Source: Marinibacterium anthonyi (GTDB lineage: Bacteria > Pseudomonadota > Alphaproteobacteria > Rhodobacterales > Rhodobacteraceae). From it: a stretch of 64,000 nt of DNA. The stretch covers positions 682,001-746,000 of the forward strand of contig CP031585.1 of assembly GCA_003217735.2 (NCBI GenBank), read 5' to 3'. How positions within the stretch are numbered: position 1 is the stretch's first letter; every line of letters begins with the position of its first letter. This document shows, in pieces, positions 53,360 through 63,081 of this stretch. The notes under the pieces are model-generated. The model saw only the letters and a list, made by a program, of their open reading frames with translations, was not told the DNA's origin and made no database searches. The translations under genes were made by a program, and so were the position numbers.

Positions 53360-56300
53360 TTCACGCGCTCCCGCGTTCGCAGCAGGCCAACGACCGCGAT
53401 TGCCGCGGCAAGGGCCGCGAAGGCAAGGACGGCAAGCACGAAGATCTGCGGGCGAGCCGAGAAATAGCTGCCGATGATGGCGTGGATATTGCTTGGACGG
53501 ATCCGTTCCCGCAGGACCGGCAGCCGCGACTGGTCGGCCCAGACGGACCAGCCGGTGCCGGGGCGCCAGACGGCGACATGGCCGTCCAGGCGGGCGTTTT
53601 CGGCCCGCGCCTCGGTTACGGCGGCCACGACGCTGGCAGGGGTCGCACGGGCGCCCATCACCAGGTAGGCGGTGTCGGGTTTCGTGGGATCAAGCTGCAG
53701 CATCATGGCGCCGTCTTCGGCCAGGCCATAGCGGTCGATATCGGTGCGCAGCCAGTTGCGCAGGTCCGCCGCTGGATCGTTGGCGAGCCGGGCGAACATG
53801 CTGGTCATCCCGTGAACCAGAGACGGGGGCAGCACCGACACGACGGTGGCAAGCGACGCCGACAGCGGTCCGGCGGACGCCCGGTCAAGCGGACCGGCAT
53901 CGGCAGCGGCAGCAGAAGGCTTGGCCGAAGGCACGACGCCGCCGGACTTCGCCATCTCGAAGAGGCTGCCGGGCTGGGTCTGTTGGGCCGCGGGATCCTG
54001 AACCGGGGCAGAGGCCGGGGGCTGGACAACGCCGGCGCCCATCAGGCGGGCCAGGATCGCAGCCTCGCCGGTGAAATCGCCCAGGTCCAGCGCGGCCATG
54101 TGATCCGAGATCAGCACGCGCAGCAGGTTGTTCCGGTTCGCCGTGGACCCCGTGAAGGGCAGCGTGCTGGCCACCTGGCGGGCAAGGCTTTCCGCCTCGA
54201 GGCTGGCGCCGATGGTCAGTTCGGGCCAGGCCGCCACGTCGCCGGGGTTCAGGTGGCGCAGCACGGGGCCCAGGCCGGGGCGCACCATTGCCGGGGTTCT
54301 GGGGACGGTGATGGTGCTGGTGGGCGCGATCTCGGCGGCCAGGACGGTGGTCGCGGGGCAGGCCAGCCCGGTCTGCGCGCCGGGGCGGGCCACTTCGAAG
54401 CCCAGCGTGTTGATGCCGGCCTGCAGCAGGCCCGCGTCGAAGCGGACTTTCAGCCCGTGTTCGACAACGAAATCATTGGTGTCGAGCGGGATCGTCCGCA
54501 CCGCCGTGCCATTGACCAGCAGCCGCATGACCGAGCCCTTGGACAGGCCGGCGACATGGGCATGATCCAGCGTGATCAGGGCCCGCCCGCCGGTCGCGGG
54601 GAAATAGGTGTCGGGCAGCGAGAAGCGGATCGTGTCGCGCCACAGGTGGCTCCGGACCTCGGCCCCGGCATAGCCGAGCTGGGCCAGGGTGGTGGTCTTG
54701 CCGGGAACGACGGCGACGGGGCCGGGCGCGGCATCCTGCACCAGGCCGACCAGCGACAGGTCCCCGACGGGGCTGGCGATCAGGCCGAGACCGTCGGGCG
54801 CGGTGTCCAGGCGCGGTTGCGGTCCGGTTGTGATGTGCAGGACCGGCGCGTCCAGCGGCGCGCGGCCGGGGCTTGCCACGGGCAGCGGGCCGCCGATGGC
54901 GCTGCGCAGGGCGGCCAGGGCCGTGTTGGCGGTGGCATCCGGGATGCCGTCGGCGTCCAGGACCAGCGGCTGGCCTTCGCCCAGAGCCACCGCGATGCGG
55001 GGCAGGGTGACGGCCAGGCTGTCGCCCGTGAAGGCGCCCGACGGCAGGTCGATGCCGGACATGCCCATGAAGACATCGGTCCACAGGTCATAAGTCGCAT
55101 CGGCGCCGCAATGGATCCGGTGGGTCTGGGACAGCTCGAGCCGGACCTGGTTGCGCGCGGCCAGCGGCACGTAGGGCGGCAGGTCGAACCGCACCTCGCC
55201 GGCGCCGGCGATCTGGTCCAGCGGCATGGTTCCGATGGAAAAGCCGTTGACGAAAGCCTCGACCGAGGAGCGTTCGGGCAGGACATAGGCCGAAGTCTGC
55301 AGCGTGATGGCAAGTGTATCGGCGCGGGCGTCGGGCGGCAGCAGCAGGAGGAAGTCGGCGGCGGCCCGTTCGCCGGTCAGGCGCAGCGGTTCCTGTCCGG
55401 CGGCGCTGGCCGGCGACCGCAGGGGGCTGCGCAGCGTGGCATGGGCCAGTTGCGGCACGCTCGACACGCCGAGATCGGGCAGCGGGATCAGGCCGCCGGA
55501 GGGCGCGGGAGAGGGCGACGCCGTCAGCGCGTCAAGCGGGATGAGGGTCGCGTCGCCCGGCGCCGCGTCCGGCGCCGCATCCGGGGGGGTGTCCGAAGAC
55601 GGGGTCGAAATGCCCGCCGCTTCAGCCATGGCCTCGATGCTGTCCGGACGCTCCTTGGGGCGGACTTCGTCGGTGACGTCAGCGGCATTGCCGGTGTCGG
55701 GGGTGGTCAGGCTGCCCAGGTCGGGCAGCGCGATGGTCTGGGCCTGGACCTGGCCGGGCAGGCCAAAGCCCTGCAGGCAAAGCGCAATGGCGATGGCGCC
55801 AAGGCCGGTGGGCACCGAAGGGACCTTCTGACGCGGTGTTTCCGGCTTTTCCTCGACCGGGCGGGACGGCGCGGCATAGCGTTGCGGCGCAAGGCTGGTG
55901 TTGGCAGTGGGAATGGTGGTCAGCTTGGTCGGCACATTGACGGGCGTCGGCCCCGAGGACAGGAAGGCCTGGTCCGCGATCGGGCGCGCTTCGTCCCAGA
56001 TCTCGGTCTTCGGTTCGACCCGGCGCGAGCCGAGCAACGCGGAGGCCACGGCCACCGGGCCGCGCAGCGACAGGCCGATGGTCCAGAGCGTGCCGCGGAA
56101 CAATCCGCGCGGCTGGCAGGACCGGTCGCGCAGATCGACCCAGCGGCTGCTGTCGCCGTGCAGCAGGGCGGCCAGCGCACGGTCGGCCGAGGCCACGCGG
56201 TCGGTGAAGAATTCAAGACCCACAAGCAGCTTGCCCTGGCGGGGGAACACATCGGTGATCCGCGCGGGGATGGCTGCTTCGACGCCGGTGACGCCGGTCA

Positions 56301-58191
56301 GCAGTTCCACCCGCATGTCGCGGCGCAGACCCAGCGCCGCGGACGGCGCGTCGATCATCACGCCGCCCCCGGTGCTGGAAATGTCGACGAAGCGGGCGGG
56401 GATCGCGGCTTCGGTGTCGCCGACCAGGCGCAGGCCGGCGTCGCCTTCGATCGGCACCCGGGGGGCGCCACGGCGCTGGCGGCTGTCGACCACGGCGCGC
56501 ATGGCGGCGCCGGTCAGCAGCAGGTTCACGATGGCCCAGCCGCCCACCAGGGACAGCGCGGCGCGGTCGCCCGGCGCATGGATCCAGCGCCAGCCGGCCC
56601 AGGCGACGCCTGCCGCCAGGACCCCGAAGAGGATGATCAGGGGCCAGGCGATTTCGCTTACACGGGTGTTGGCGACGAATTCATCCTTGCTGGTCACGTT
56701 GAACCGGGCGCCGCGCGGCTTGATGAGCGTGCCGAAGACGGCCTTCATCAGGTAGGGCGACAGCGCGATTTCGAAGATCTCGGACTGGAAGGGCCAGCGG
56801 GTGCGGGCGAACATGGCGTTCTGCACCACCATCGACACGCCGATATAGGCCAGCATGTGGGCCAGCGCTTCGGCCCGGGTGGTGACGAAGAGTTCGACGT
56901 TGAAGAAGATGTAGACCAGCGGCGTCAGCAGCAGCGCCATGCGGGTGACCGGGAAGAACCAGAAGGACATCGAGTTCAGGTAGCTCAGCCGCTGGCGCAG
57001 GGTCAGGCCCTTGACGAACAGCGGGTTGCGCAGGCGGAACAGCTGGATCATGCCGGTGGCCCAGCGGCCCCGCTGCTTGACGAGCGAGGCGAAGGTTTCC
57101 GGCTGCAGGCCGGCGATCATGGCGCGGTTCAGGTAACGGCTGGTCCAGCCGCGGCCGTGCAGTTCCAGCGCGGTTTCGGCGTCTTCGGTGATGGTCTGTC
57201 CCGCGATGCCGCCCACTTCGTCCAGCGCCTTGCGCCGCAGCAGTGCGGCGGATCCGCAGAAAAACGCGCCGCCCCAGCGGTTCAGGCCTTCGTGCAGGGT
57301 GCCGTAGAACATCTCGTTCTCGGGCGGGCAGCCTTCGGGCATCATCAGGTTCCGCGCGATCGGATCGGCGTTCAGGAACATGTGCGGCGTCTGCAGCAGG
57401 AACAGCTTGGGCTCTTCCGCGAAATAGCCGACGGTGCGGGCCAGGAAATCGGGGGTGGGCGCGTGGTCGGCGTCGAAGATGGCGACCAGGTCGCCGTCCA
57501 GCTTGGCCATGGCGTCGTTCAGGTTGCCGGCCTTGGCGCCGGTATTGGCCGGGCGCGCCTGATAGATGACGCCCAGCCGTTCGCACAGCGCCGACAGCCG
57601 CCAGCGCCGTTCCCGCGCGGCGGCGGCCTTGGCCGGATCGGGGTCGTTGCAGCGCTGGTCGGTGCCGCCGTCATCGCACAGGACGACGCGCAGCTTGTCC
57701 TTGGGATAGTCGATCTGGCTGGCGGCGGCGAGCGTCACGGCCAGCATGTCGAAGGGTTCGTTCAGCGAGGGCACCAGGATGTCGACCTTGGGCAGGTCGG
57801 CCACCGCCTGCCGCGCCGGGCGATAGGGCTTCGACGGATCGGCCATCATGAAGCCGCCCAGCATGAAGATGACGATCATGTAGGTCTCGACGCCCAGCAG
57901 CGCCACGGCGGCGACAAAGGACACCGGATCGTCGAGGCTGGGCAGCGTTTCGGTCACCCGCCAGTACCAGTAGCGCGCCATCACCAACCCGGTCAGGATC
58001 AGCAGGAAGTTCCGGGCGGCCACGTTCTTGACAAAGGGCCGGGCGGCCAAGGCGACGAGCACGAGGCAGATCGCCAGGATGGTTTCGACCGCGGTCGTGG
58101 CCGGGATCGTGGCCACGAAGATCGCCCCGATCAGTGCCACGCACCACAGGATCGTCAGAAGGCGGGCACGTTTTGGAGCGGGAACAGACAT
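53356..58191 (-). CDS. Fused cellulose synthase BcsA-BcsB
   Basis: 1611 residues in one frame. The BcsA part spans about 1-760, with eight or so membrane helices. The GT2 catalytic residues are visible: Asp173-Asp174 (LCDDGGTDQ), Asp240-x-Asp242 (FDADHAP), TED 335-337 and QRGRW 373-377. A PilZ domain follows, with Arg574-x3-Arg578 and DISSTGG (603-609), the c-di-GMP binding pattern. Residues 791-818 form a hydrophobic segment ending VQAQ that looks like a buried signal peptide, and after it comes the BcsB-like periplasmic part (about 890-1580) with a final membrane anchor. Such fusions are known in cellulose producers. ATG 58191 fits the first membrane helices. c-di-GMP control is expected. 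Confidence 0.92.
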   Translation of the reverse strand: MSVPAPKRARLLTILWCVALIGAIFVATIPATTAVETILAICLVLVALAARPFVKNVAARNFLLILTGLVMARYWYWRVTETLPSLDDPVSFVAAVALLGVETYMIVIFMLGGFMMADPSKPYRPARQAVADLPKVDILVPSLNEPFDMLAVTLAAASQIDYPKDKLRVVLCDDGGTDQRCNDPDPAKAAAARERRWRLSALCERLGVIYQARPANTGAKAGNLNDAMAKLDGDLVAIFDADHAPTPDFLARTVGYFAEEPKLFLLQTPHMFLNADPIARNLMMPEGCPPENEMFYGTLHEGLNRWGGAFFCGSAALLRRKALDEVGGIAGQTITEDAETALELHGRGWTSRYLNRAMIAGLQPETFASLVKQRGRWATGMIQLFRLRNPLFVKGLTLRQRLSYLNSMSFWFFPVTRMALLLTPLVYIFFNVELFVTTRAEALAHMLAYIGVSMVVQNAMFARTRWPFQSEIFEIALSPYLMKAVFGTLIKPRGARFNVTSKDEFVANTRVSEIAWPLIILFGVLAAGVAWAGWRWIHAPGDRAALSLVGGWAIVNLLLTGAAMRAVVDSRQRRGAPRVPIEGDAGLRLVGDTEAAIPARFVDISSTGGGVMIDAPSAALGLRRDMRVELLTGVTGVEAAIPARITDVFPRQGKLLVGLEFFTDRVASADRALAALLHGDSSRWVDLRDRSCQPRGLFRGTLWTIGLSLRGPVAVASALLGSRRVEPKTEIWDEARPIADQAFLSSGPTPVNVPTKLTTIPTANTSLAPQRYAAPSRPVEEKPETPRQKVPSVPTGLGAIAIALCLQGFGLPGQVQAQTIALPDLGSLTTPDTGNAADVTDEVRPKERPDSIEAMAEAAGISTPSSDTPPDAAPDAAPGDATLIPLDALTASPSPAPSGGLIPLPDLGVSSVPQLAHATLRSPLRSPASAAGQEPLRLTGERAAADFLLLLPPDARADTLAITLQTSAYVLPERSSVEAFVNGFSIGTMPLDQIAGAGEVRFDLPPYVPLAARNQVRLELSQTHRIHCGADATYDLWTDVFMGMSGIDLPSGAFTGDSLAVTLPRIAVALGEGQPLVLDADGIPDATANTALAALRSAIGGPLPVASPGRAPLDAPVLHITTGPQPRLDTAPDGLGLIASPVGDLSLVGLVQDAAPGPVAVVPGKTTTLAQLGYAGAEVRSHLWRDTIRFSLPDTYFPATGGRALITLDHAHVAGLSKGSVMRLLVNGTAVRTIPLDTNDFVVEHGLKVRFDAGLLQAGINTLGFEVARPGAQTGLACPATTVLAAEIAPTSTITVPRTPAMVRPGLGPVLRHLNPGDVAAWPELTIGASLEAESLARQVASTLPFTGSTANRNNLLRVLISDHMAALDLGDFTGEAAILARLMGAGVVQPPASAPVQDPAAQQTQPGSLFEMAKSGGVVPSAKPSAAAADAGPLDRASAGPLSASLATVVSVLPPSLVHGMTSMFARLANDPAADLRNWLRTDIDRYGLAEDGAMMLQLDPTKPDTAYLVMGARATPASVVAAVTEARAENARLDGHVAVWRPGTGWSVWADQSRLPVLRERIRPSNIHAIIGSYFSARPQIFVLAVLAFAALAAAIAVVGLLRTRERVK

Positions 58192-58700
58192 TGGGTACCT
58201 TGGAACTTTAGTGACGGGACGTAAAAGCAAGTAACAGTTAACGTTAATATAGCGATAGGCGCAGAGGTGCGATCCCTTGATCCCATGCTGGACACTGGCA
58301 TATCCGTTTGGGTAGGTTTCGCTATGCTTCGTGGCCTATCTCATTGATCTTTGCGGCCAAAATCGGGCAAAATTTTAGGCATTCGGTCACGTTTCCGAAT
58401 TTGGTGAACTGGGCGTCACCGGGTGTTTCGAGTGCCTGAATGCTGCGCGGCTGCATGAACTGGGACTCAGGCGTTAACCTTGTCCGGCGATCATCGCGCA
58501 GGGGGCGCAGGGGGCGCGGTGCCGGGCGCCCGGGGCCGGAGAACCCCTGAATCACATGCTATTGACACATGCGTGCCGCGGGCACGGGTATGCCCCAGGC
58601 GATGTCCCGGACGCAAATCGGTCGCGGACCGGATGCGCGCGTGCATGCGCAGGGGTCCGATGCGGGCGCCGGGGCCATGATCGCCCCGGTCCCCCGGATA
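58192..58700. other. Intergenic region upstream of the cellulose operon, with AT-rich palindrome
   Basis: About 500 bases without a convincing gene. TTAACGTTAA at 58238-58247 is a perfect 10-bp palindrome within an AT-rich tract 47 bases upstream of the bcsAB start. On the minus strand TATATT is a candidate -10 element. A 77-codon minus frame (58322-58555) has no family signal and is not called. This is the most likely promoter region of the cellulose operon. Confidence 0.5.
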
Positions 58701-59759
58701 TCAGATGCGATGCCCGTCGGGGTTGAAAAGATGGACATCGTCCGCCGCGACGGAAATGGTCACGCCGTCCCCCACCGCGAACGGGTGATCGGGGCGCTGT
58801 TCGACCACCATTGTGGCATTTTCAGGGAGCGAAATGCGCAGGTAGCTAAGGTTGCCGAGATAGTCGATGTCGATGACCTGCGGCGTCTCGGGGCCGTCCA
58901 TGGCGGCGAGCCGCAGGCCCAGGCCATTGGCGCGCAGGCCGACCGTCACCCTGTCGGGCAGCGCCTTGTCCGCCGGGGCGGCGATGGGGGGCAGGCCGGG
59001 CGCGTGGATCATCCCGTCCTGCAGCCGTGCGTCAAACATGTTCATCCGGGGCGAACCGATGAAGCCCGCGACGAAGGTGTTGGCCGGGCTCTGGTACAGG
59101 TCGCGCGGGGTGCCGATCTGCTGGATGACACCGTCGTGCATGACGACGATCCGATCGGCCAGCGTCATCGCTTCGACCTGGTCGTGGGTGACGTACAGCA
59201 TCGTCGCGCCAAGGCGGCGGTGCAGGTCGGCGATCTCCATCCGGACCTGGTCGCGCAGGGCGGCGTCCAGGTTCGACAGCGGCTCGTCGAAAAGAAACAC
59301 CTGCGGATGCCGCGAGATCGCGCGCCCGATGGCCACCCGCTGCCGCTGCCCGCCCGACAACTGGCCGGGTTTGCGTTTCAGGTAGGGTTCCAGCGCCAGG
59401 ATCCGCGTGGCCTCGGCGATGCGTTCCTTGATGACAGTCTTAGGGGTGCGGGCCTGTTTGAGGCCAAGGCTCATGTTCCCTTCGACCGTCAGGTGCGGAT
59501 AAAGCGCGTAGGACTGGAAGACCATGGCGATGGCCCGCTTGGCGGGCGGCGCCAGCGACACGTCGGTGCCGCCGATGATGACCTGGCCCTCGCTCTGGTC
59601 CTCAAGCCCGGCGGCGATGCGCAGAAGGGTGGACTTGCCGCAGCCCGACGGGCCGACGATCACGACGAATTCCCCGTCCTCGATCTGAAAGTCGATGTGG
59701 CGCAGGACCTCGGTCTTGTCGAAGCGCTTGGTGATGTTGCGGAAGGCGAGTTCGCCCAT
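58701..59759 (-). CDS. Sugar ABC transporter ATP-binding protein (UgpC/MalK type)
   Basis: 352 residues with Walker A GPSGCGKST, signature LSGGQRQRV, Walker B FLFDEPLSNLD and the switch His in YVTHDQVEA. The C-terminal TOBE-like regulatory part (about 235-352) is that of MalK/UgpC ATPases. It is the last gene of a five-gene minus-strand operon with nagA. Confidence 0.95.
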   Translation of the reverse strand: MGELAFRNITKRFDKTEVLRHIDFQIEDGEFVVIVGPSGCGKSTLLRIAAGLEDQSEGQVIIGGTDVSLAPPAKRAIAMVFQSYALYPHLTVEGNMSLGLKQARTPKTVIKERIAEATRILALEPYLKRKPGQLSGGQRQRVAIGRAISRHPQVFLFDEPLSNLDAALRDQVRMEIADLHRRLGATMLYVTHDQVEAMTLADRIVVMHDGVIQQIGTPRDLYQSPANTFVAGFIGSPRMNMFDARLQDGMIHAPGLPPIAAPADKALPDRVTVGLRANGLGLRLAAMDGPETPQVIDIDYLGNLSYLRISLPENATMVVEQRPDHPFAVGDGVTISVAADDVHLFNPDGHRI

Positions 59760-59813
59760 CAGAGGTCTCCGTGGTGGATGGCGGGGTGGGACGAATAGGT
59801 CATTTCACGGCTC

Positions 59814-60659
59814 TCATTTCACTGCGCCCGAGGTGATGCCCCGGATGATCTGGCGCGAGAACAGCAGGTAGAGTACCAGCATCGGCACGATGGCCAGCGA
59901 CAGGGCGGCCAGGACCGCGCTCCAGTTCGTGACGAACTGGCCGATGAAGAACTGCGCGCCCAGGGTCACGGTGCGGGTCTGTTCCGACGGGGCCAGCACC
60001 AGCGGGAACCACAGGTCGTTCCAGATCGGGATCATGGTGAAGACGGCGATGGTGGCGATGGCCGGGCGCATCACCGGCATGACCAGCCGGAACAGGATGC
60101 GGTATTCCGACAGCCCGTCGATGCGCGCGGCGTTCTTCAGATCGTCCGAGACCTGGCGCATCAGCTCGGACATCACAAAGATCGCCAGCGGCAGGTGCTG
60201 GGCGGTGTAGACCAGGATCAGCGCGGTCAGCGTGTTCGAGATCCCGGCGGCGGCCATCATGTTGAGGATGCCCACGGTGCCCAGCCGGATCGGCACCATC
60301 AGCCCGAGGATCATGTAAAGCGTCAGGATCTCGCGCCCGCGGTAGCGGTATTCCGACAGGGCAAAGGCCGCCATGGCGCCAAAGACCACCGTCAGCACCA
60401 GCGACACGATGGTGACGATCAGGCTGTTCTGGAAATACAGCGGAAAGTTCCCGATGGTGAAAACGGTTTCGTATCCGTCCAGCGAAAAGGTCTTGCCCAC
60501 GGGCCATTCCAGCGGGGCGCCGAAGATGCCGTGCCGGGACTTGAAGGAATTCATGACGATCAGCAGGATCGGCGCGACGCAGATCAGTGCATAGATCACC
60601 AGGATCAGGTGCAGCGCGGTGGAACGCAGCGGGTTCTGGCGGGCGGAGGTCCGGAACAT
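59814..60659 (-). CDS. Sugar ABC transporter permease (MalG type)
   Basis: 281 residues with about six membrane helices and the EAA loop ARIDGLSEYRILFRLVMPV. The ATPase gene follows after 54 bases and the MalF-type permease lies 12 bases upstream. It forms the membrane channel with that partner. Confidence 0.94.
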   Translation of the reverse strand: MFRTSARQNPLRSTALHLILVIYALICVAPILLIVMNSFKSRHGIFGAPLEWPVGKTFSLDGYETVFTIGNFPLYFQNSLIVTIVSLVLTVVFGAMAAFALSEYRYRGREILTLYMILGLMVPIRLGTVGILNMMAAAGISNTLTALILVYTAQHLPLAIFVMSELMRQVSDDLKNAARIDGLSEYRILFRLVMPVMRPAIATIAVFTMIPIWNDLWFPLVLAPSEQTRTVTLGAQFFIGQFVTNWSAVLAALSLAIVPMLVLYLLFSRQIIRGITSGAVK

Positions 60660-60671
60660 CTGTGTCGCCCC

Positions 60672-61622
60672 TTACATCTGGTAATAGGTCAGGCGGCGCT
60701 GGATCCCGAACAGATACAGCAGGACGCCGATGACGATGATGCCGAACATGGCGGTCGCGATGGTGGCCCCCATGTAGGGATCCCCCAGTTGCGAGGTCGA
60801 CCCGAAGAAGGTGCGGAAGAGGAACGTGCCCAGCAGGTCCGTCGACCCGTCCGGCGCGGCGAACGGCCCCTGGGTTACGTAGACCAGGTCGAAGGCGTTG
60901 AAATTGCCCACGAAGGTCAGGATCGAAATGATCCCGATCGATGGCCAGAGCAGCGGCAGCTTGATCTTGAAGAACTGCGCGACGCCGGTGATGCCGTCGC
61001 ATTCGGCGGCCTCGATCAATTCGTCCGGGATCGACAGTAGGGCGGCGTAGATCAGCATCATCGGGATGCCGATGAACTGCCAGACGGAAATCAGCGACAG
61101 GGTGATCAGCGCGGTATCGGTCTGCCCCAGCCAGGGCTGATACAGGAATCCCAGCCCGATGCGGCCCAGCAGGTCCGGCGCGATGCCCCAGGTGGGCGAC
61201 AGGATCAGGCGCCACACAAAGCCGACGATGACATAGGACAGTACGGCGGGGATGAAGAAGACGGTGCGATAGACGGTCTTGCCGCGCAGCGTCGGCAGCG
61301 ACAGGATCGCGGCCAGCGCGATGCCCACCGGGTTCTGCACCAGCATGTGGATGGCGAAGAATTCGAAGTTGTTGACCAGCGCGTTCCAGAACTGGCCCCA
61401 CCACAGGTCGCTGCCGAACAGCGCCCGGTAATTGGCCAGTCCGACAAAGATCCGCTGGCCCGGCTCGCCCTCGTCGTAGAAGGACAGGCGCAGGCTGTCG
61501 ATCAGCGGCCAGATCATGACCAGGGTGTAGATGATCGCCGCCGGGGCCAGAAGCAGCGGGATGTGCCAGCGACGCGGGCGTTTGCCGGCCGCGGCCGGCG
61601 GTGTCTGATCTGTCATCGCCAT
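60672..61622 (-). CDS. Sugar ABC transporter permease (MalF type)
   Basis: 316 residues with about six membrane helices and the EAA loop ECDGITGVAQFFKIKLPLL. ATG 61622 is chosen because GGAGG lies about 10 bases upstream; an ATG at 61643 would add seven residues. It follows the binding-protein gene after 71 bases. Confidence 0.93.
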   Translation of the reverse strand: MAMTDQTPPAAAGKRPRRWHIPLLLAPAAIIYTLVMIWPLIDSLRLSFYDEGEPGQRIFVGLANYRALFGSDLWWGQFWNALVNNFEFFAIHMLVQNPVGIALAAILSLPTLRGKTVYRTVFFIPAVLSYVIVGFVWRLILSPTWGIAPDLLGRIGLGFLYQPWLGQTDTALITLSLISVWQFIGIPMMLIYAALLSIPDELIEAAECDGITGVAQFFKIKLPLLWPSIGIISILTFVGNFNAFDLVYVTQGPFAAPDGSTDLLGTFLFRTFFGSTSQLGDPYMGATIATAMFGIIVIGVLLYLFGIQRRLTYYQM

Positions 61623-61693
61623 CTGGCTGCCTGCCTCCTTCATGTGACCGGACCCGGGGTGGTCCCGGGGCCGGCAATGTCATGGAACGTGAC

Positions 61694-62959
61694 TTAGTCC
61701 TGCTGCGGCGCGTACCAGTCCGACAGCGCGGTCTGCATGCGTTCGGCGGCCCCTTCCGGCGTTTCGGTGCCGGCGATGACGGCGGCCGACACGACCTTGT
61801 TCAGCTCTTCCAGGCTCTGATCGCCGCGCGACAGGATCTGGTAGAACGGCCGGATCGTCGTTTCGCATTCGTCGCGCATGGCCAGGAAGTCCTGCGCCAG
61901 CGGGTTGTCGACGGTAATGTCGGCGTCGGCCAGCGGGAAGAAGCCCGGCAGGTTGGTCGCGTAGATCTGCGCGAACTCGTCCGAGGCGACCCAGCTGAGG
62001 AAGGTCTTCACCGCCTCGGGGTGTTTGGTGGCCGCGTTCATGCCAAGCGCGATGTCGGGGTGGTCGGTGACATAGCAGGGCTCGTCCGCGCTCAGGCGCG
62101 GGGGCGGGAAGGCGCCCATTTCGAAATCGACGCCCTGGCCTTCGAACGGCGCGGTTTCCCACGATCCGCCGGGGAACATGGCGGCGCGGCCCAGGGTGAA
62201 CATGTTCTGGCTGTCGGCATAGGATTGCGCGGAATAGCCGGGGCCCAGGTAGTCGGCCCAGCGGGCCAGCACGCGATAGGGTTCGACCCAGGGCTCGTCG
62301 GTCAGCTTCTCGGTGCCTTCGATCACGGCCTTCCGGCCGGCTTCGCCCTTGTAATAGGTCGGGCCGATGTTCTGGTATCCCATCGATGCCGTGCCCCATT
62401 CGTCGGCCACGCCGATGGTCATGGGACTATAGCCGCCGTCTTCCTTGATCGCGTCGGCCACGGCCCAGAATTCGTCGATCGTGGTGGGCGGTTCCAGCCC
62501 CAGTTCGGCAAAGGCGTCCTTGTTGTAGATGAACCCGTGCAGCACCGACGCCATCGGGACGCAGAAGGTCGATGCGCCGTCGTCGGTCGACCAGGCGACC
62601 TTGGCCAGGTCCGAGAAATTGTCCATGCCGTCCAGATCGGTCAGGTCGGCCAGCTGGCCGCGCTGGAACATCGACAGCGACAGGTCAAAAGGCCGGCACG
62701 TGATGATGTCGCCGGCGGTGCCGCTGTCGAGTTTGGCGTTCAGCGAGGCATTGTACTGTGTCGACACGGTGGGCGCGAAGGTCACGTTGATATCTGGGTG
62801 GGCCGCGTTGAAGGCCGGCAGGATTTCGTTCCGCCAGATCAACAGGTCGTCGTTGCGCCAGCTTTCAATGGTCAGTTCGGCCACGTCCTGAGCGAGAGCG
62901 GGACCGGCGGCAGCGACGAGCACTGCTACCGATACGGCAGAGAGACGGTCTTTCTTCAT
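61694..62959 (-). CDS. Sugar ABC transporter substrate-binding protein (family 1)
   Basis: 421 residues with a signal peptide (SAVSVAVLVAAAGPALAQ). The MalE-like pattern includes ESWRNDDLLIWRNEILPAFN, GDIITCRPFD and FPGGSWETAPF. It lacks a lipobox. The operon with nagA suggests N-acetylglucosamine or chito-oligosaccharides as the substrate, but the sequence does not prove it. Confidence 0.92.
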   Translation of the reverse strand: MKKDRLSAVSVAVLVAAAGPALAQDVAELTIESWRNDDLLIWRNEILPAFNAAHPDINVTFAPTVSTQYNASLNAKLDSGTAGDIITCRPFDLSLSMFQRGQLADLTDLDGMDNFSDLAKVAWSTDDGASTFCVPMASVLHGFIYNKDAFAELGLEPPTTIDEFWAVADAIKEDGGYSPMTIGVADEWGTASMGYQNIGPTYYKGEAGRKAVIEGTEKLTDEPWVEPYRVLARWADYLGPGYSAQSYADSQNMFTLGRAAMFPGGSWETAPFEGQGVDFEMGAFPPPRLSADEPCYVTDHPDIALGMNAATKHPEAVKTFLSWVASDEFAQIYATNLPGFFPLADADITVDNPLAQDFLAMRDECETTIRPFYQILSRGDQSLEELNKVVSAAVIAGTETPEGAAERMQTALSDWYAPQQD

Positions 62960-62992
62960 CGGATTCGGTTCCCTTGCGAAGGTATTGTGACG

Positions 62993-63060
62993 CCGATTTC
63001 AAACCAGCCTGCCGCAATTATCAACCGATAAGATGCCAAAAAGTGACCAATTTGAAACCA
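62993..63060. promoter_or_regulatory. Pair of 14-bp direct repeats between nagA and the binding-protein gene
   Basis: CCGATTTCAAACCA (62993-63006) and CCAATTTGAAACCA (63047-63060) match at 12 of 14 positions and start 54 bases apart, about five helical turns. The gap is 122 bases and AT-richer than its surroundings, so an internal promoter or operator is plausible. Confidence 0.45.
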
Positions 63061-63081
63061 AGGGGCGAATTGCCCGCAAAT

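Noticed and set aside
53344-58224. A continuous open frame of more than 1600 codons on the plus strand
   Set aside because: It is antisense to bcsAB over its whole length. The protein is His/Gln/Gly/Arg-rich with no motif, as expected from codon bias in GC-rich DNA.
58322-58555. A 77-codon minus-strand frame upstream of the cellulose operon
   Set aside because: No motif, no ribosome binding site, and a Pro/Arg-rich start typical of non-coding GC-rich sequence.
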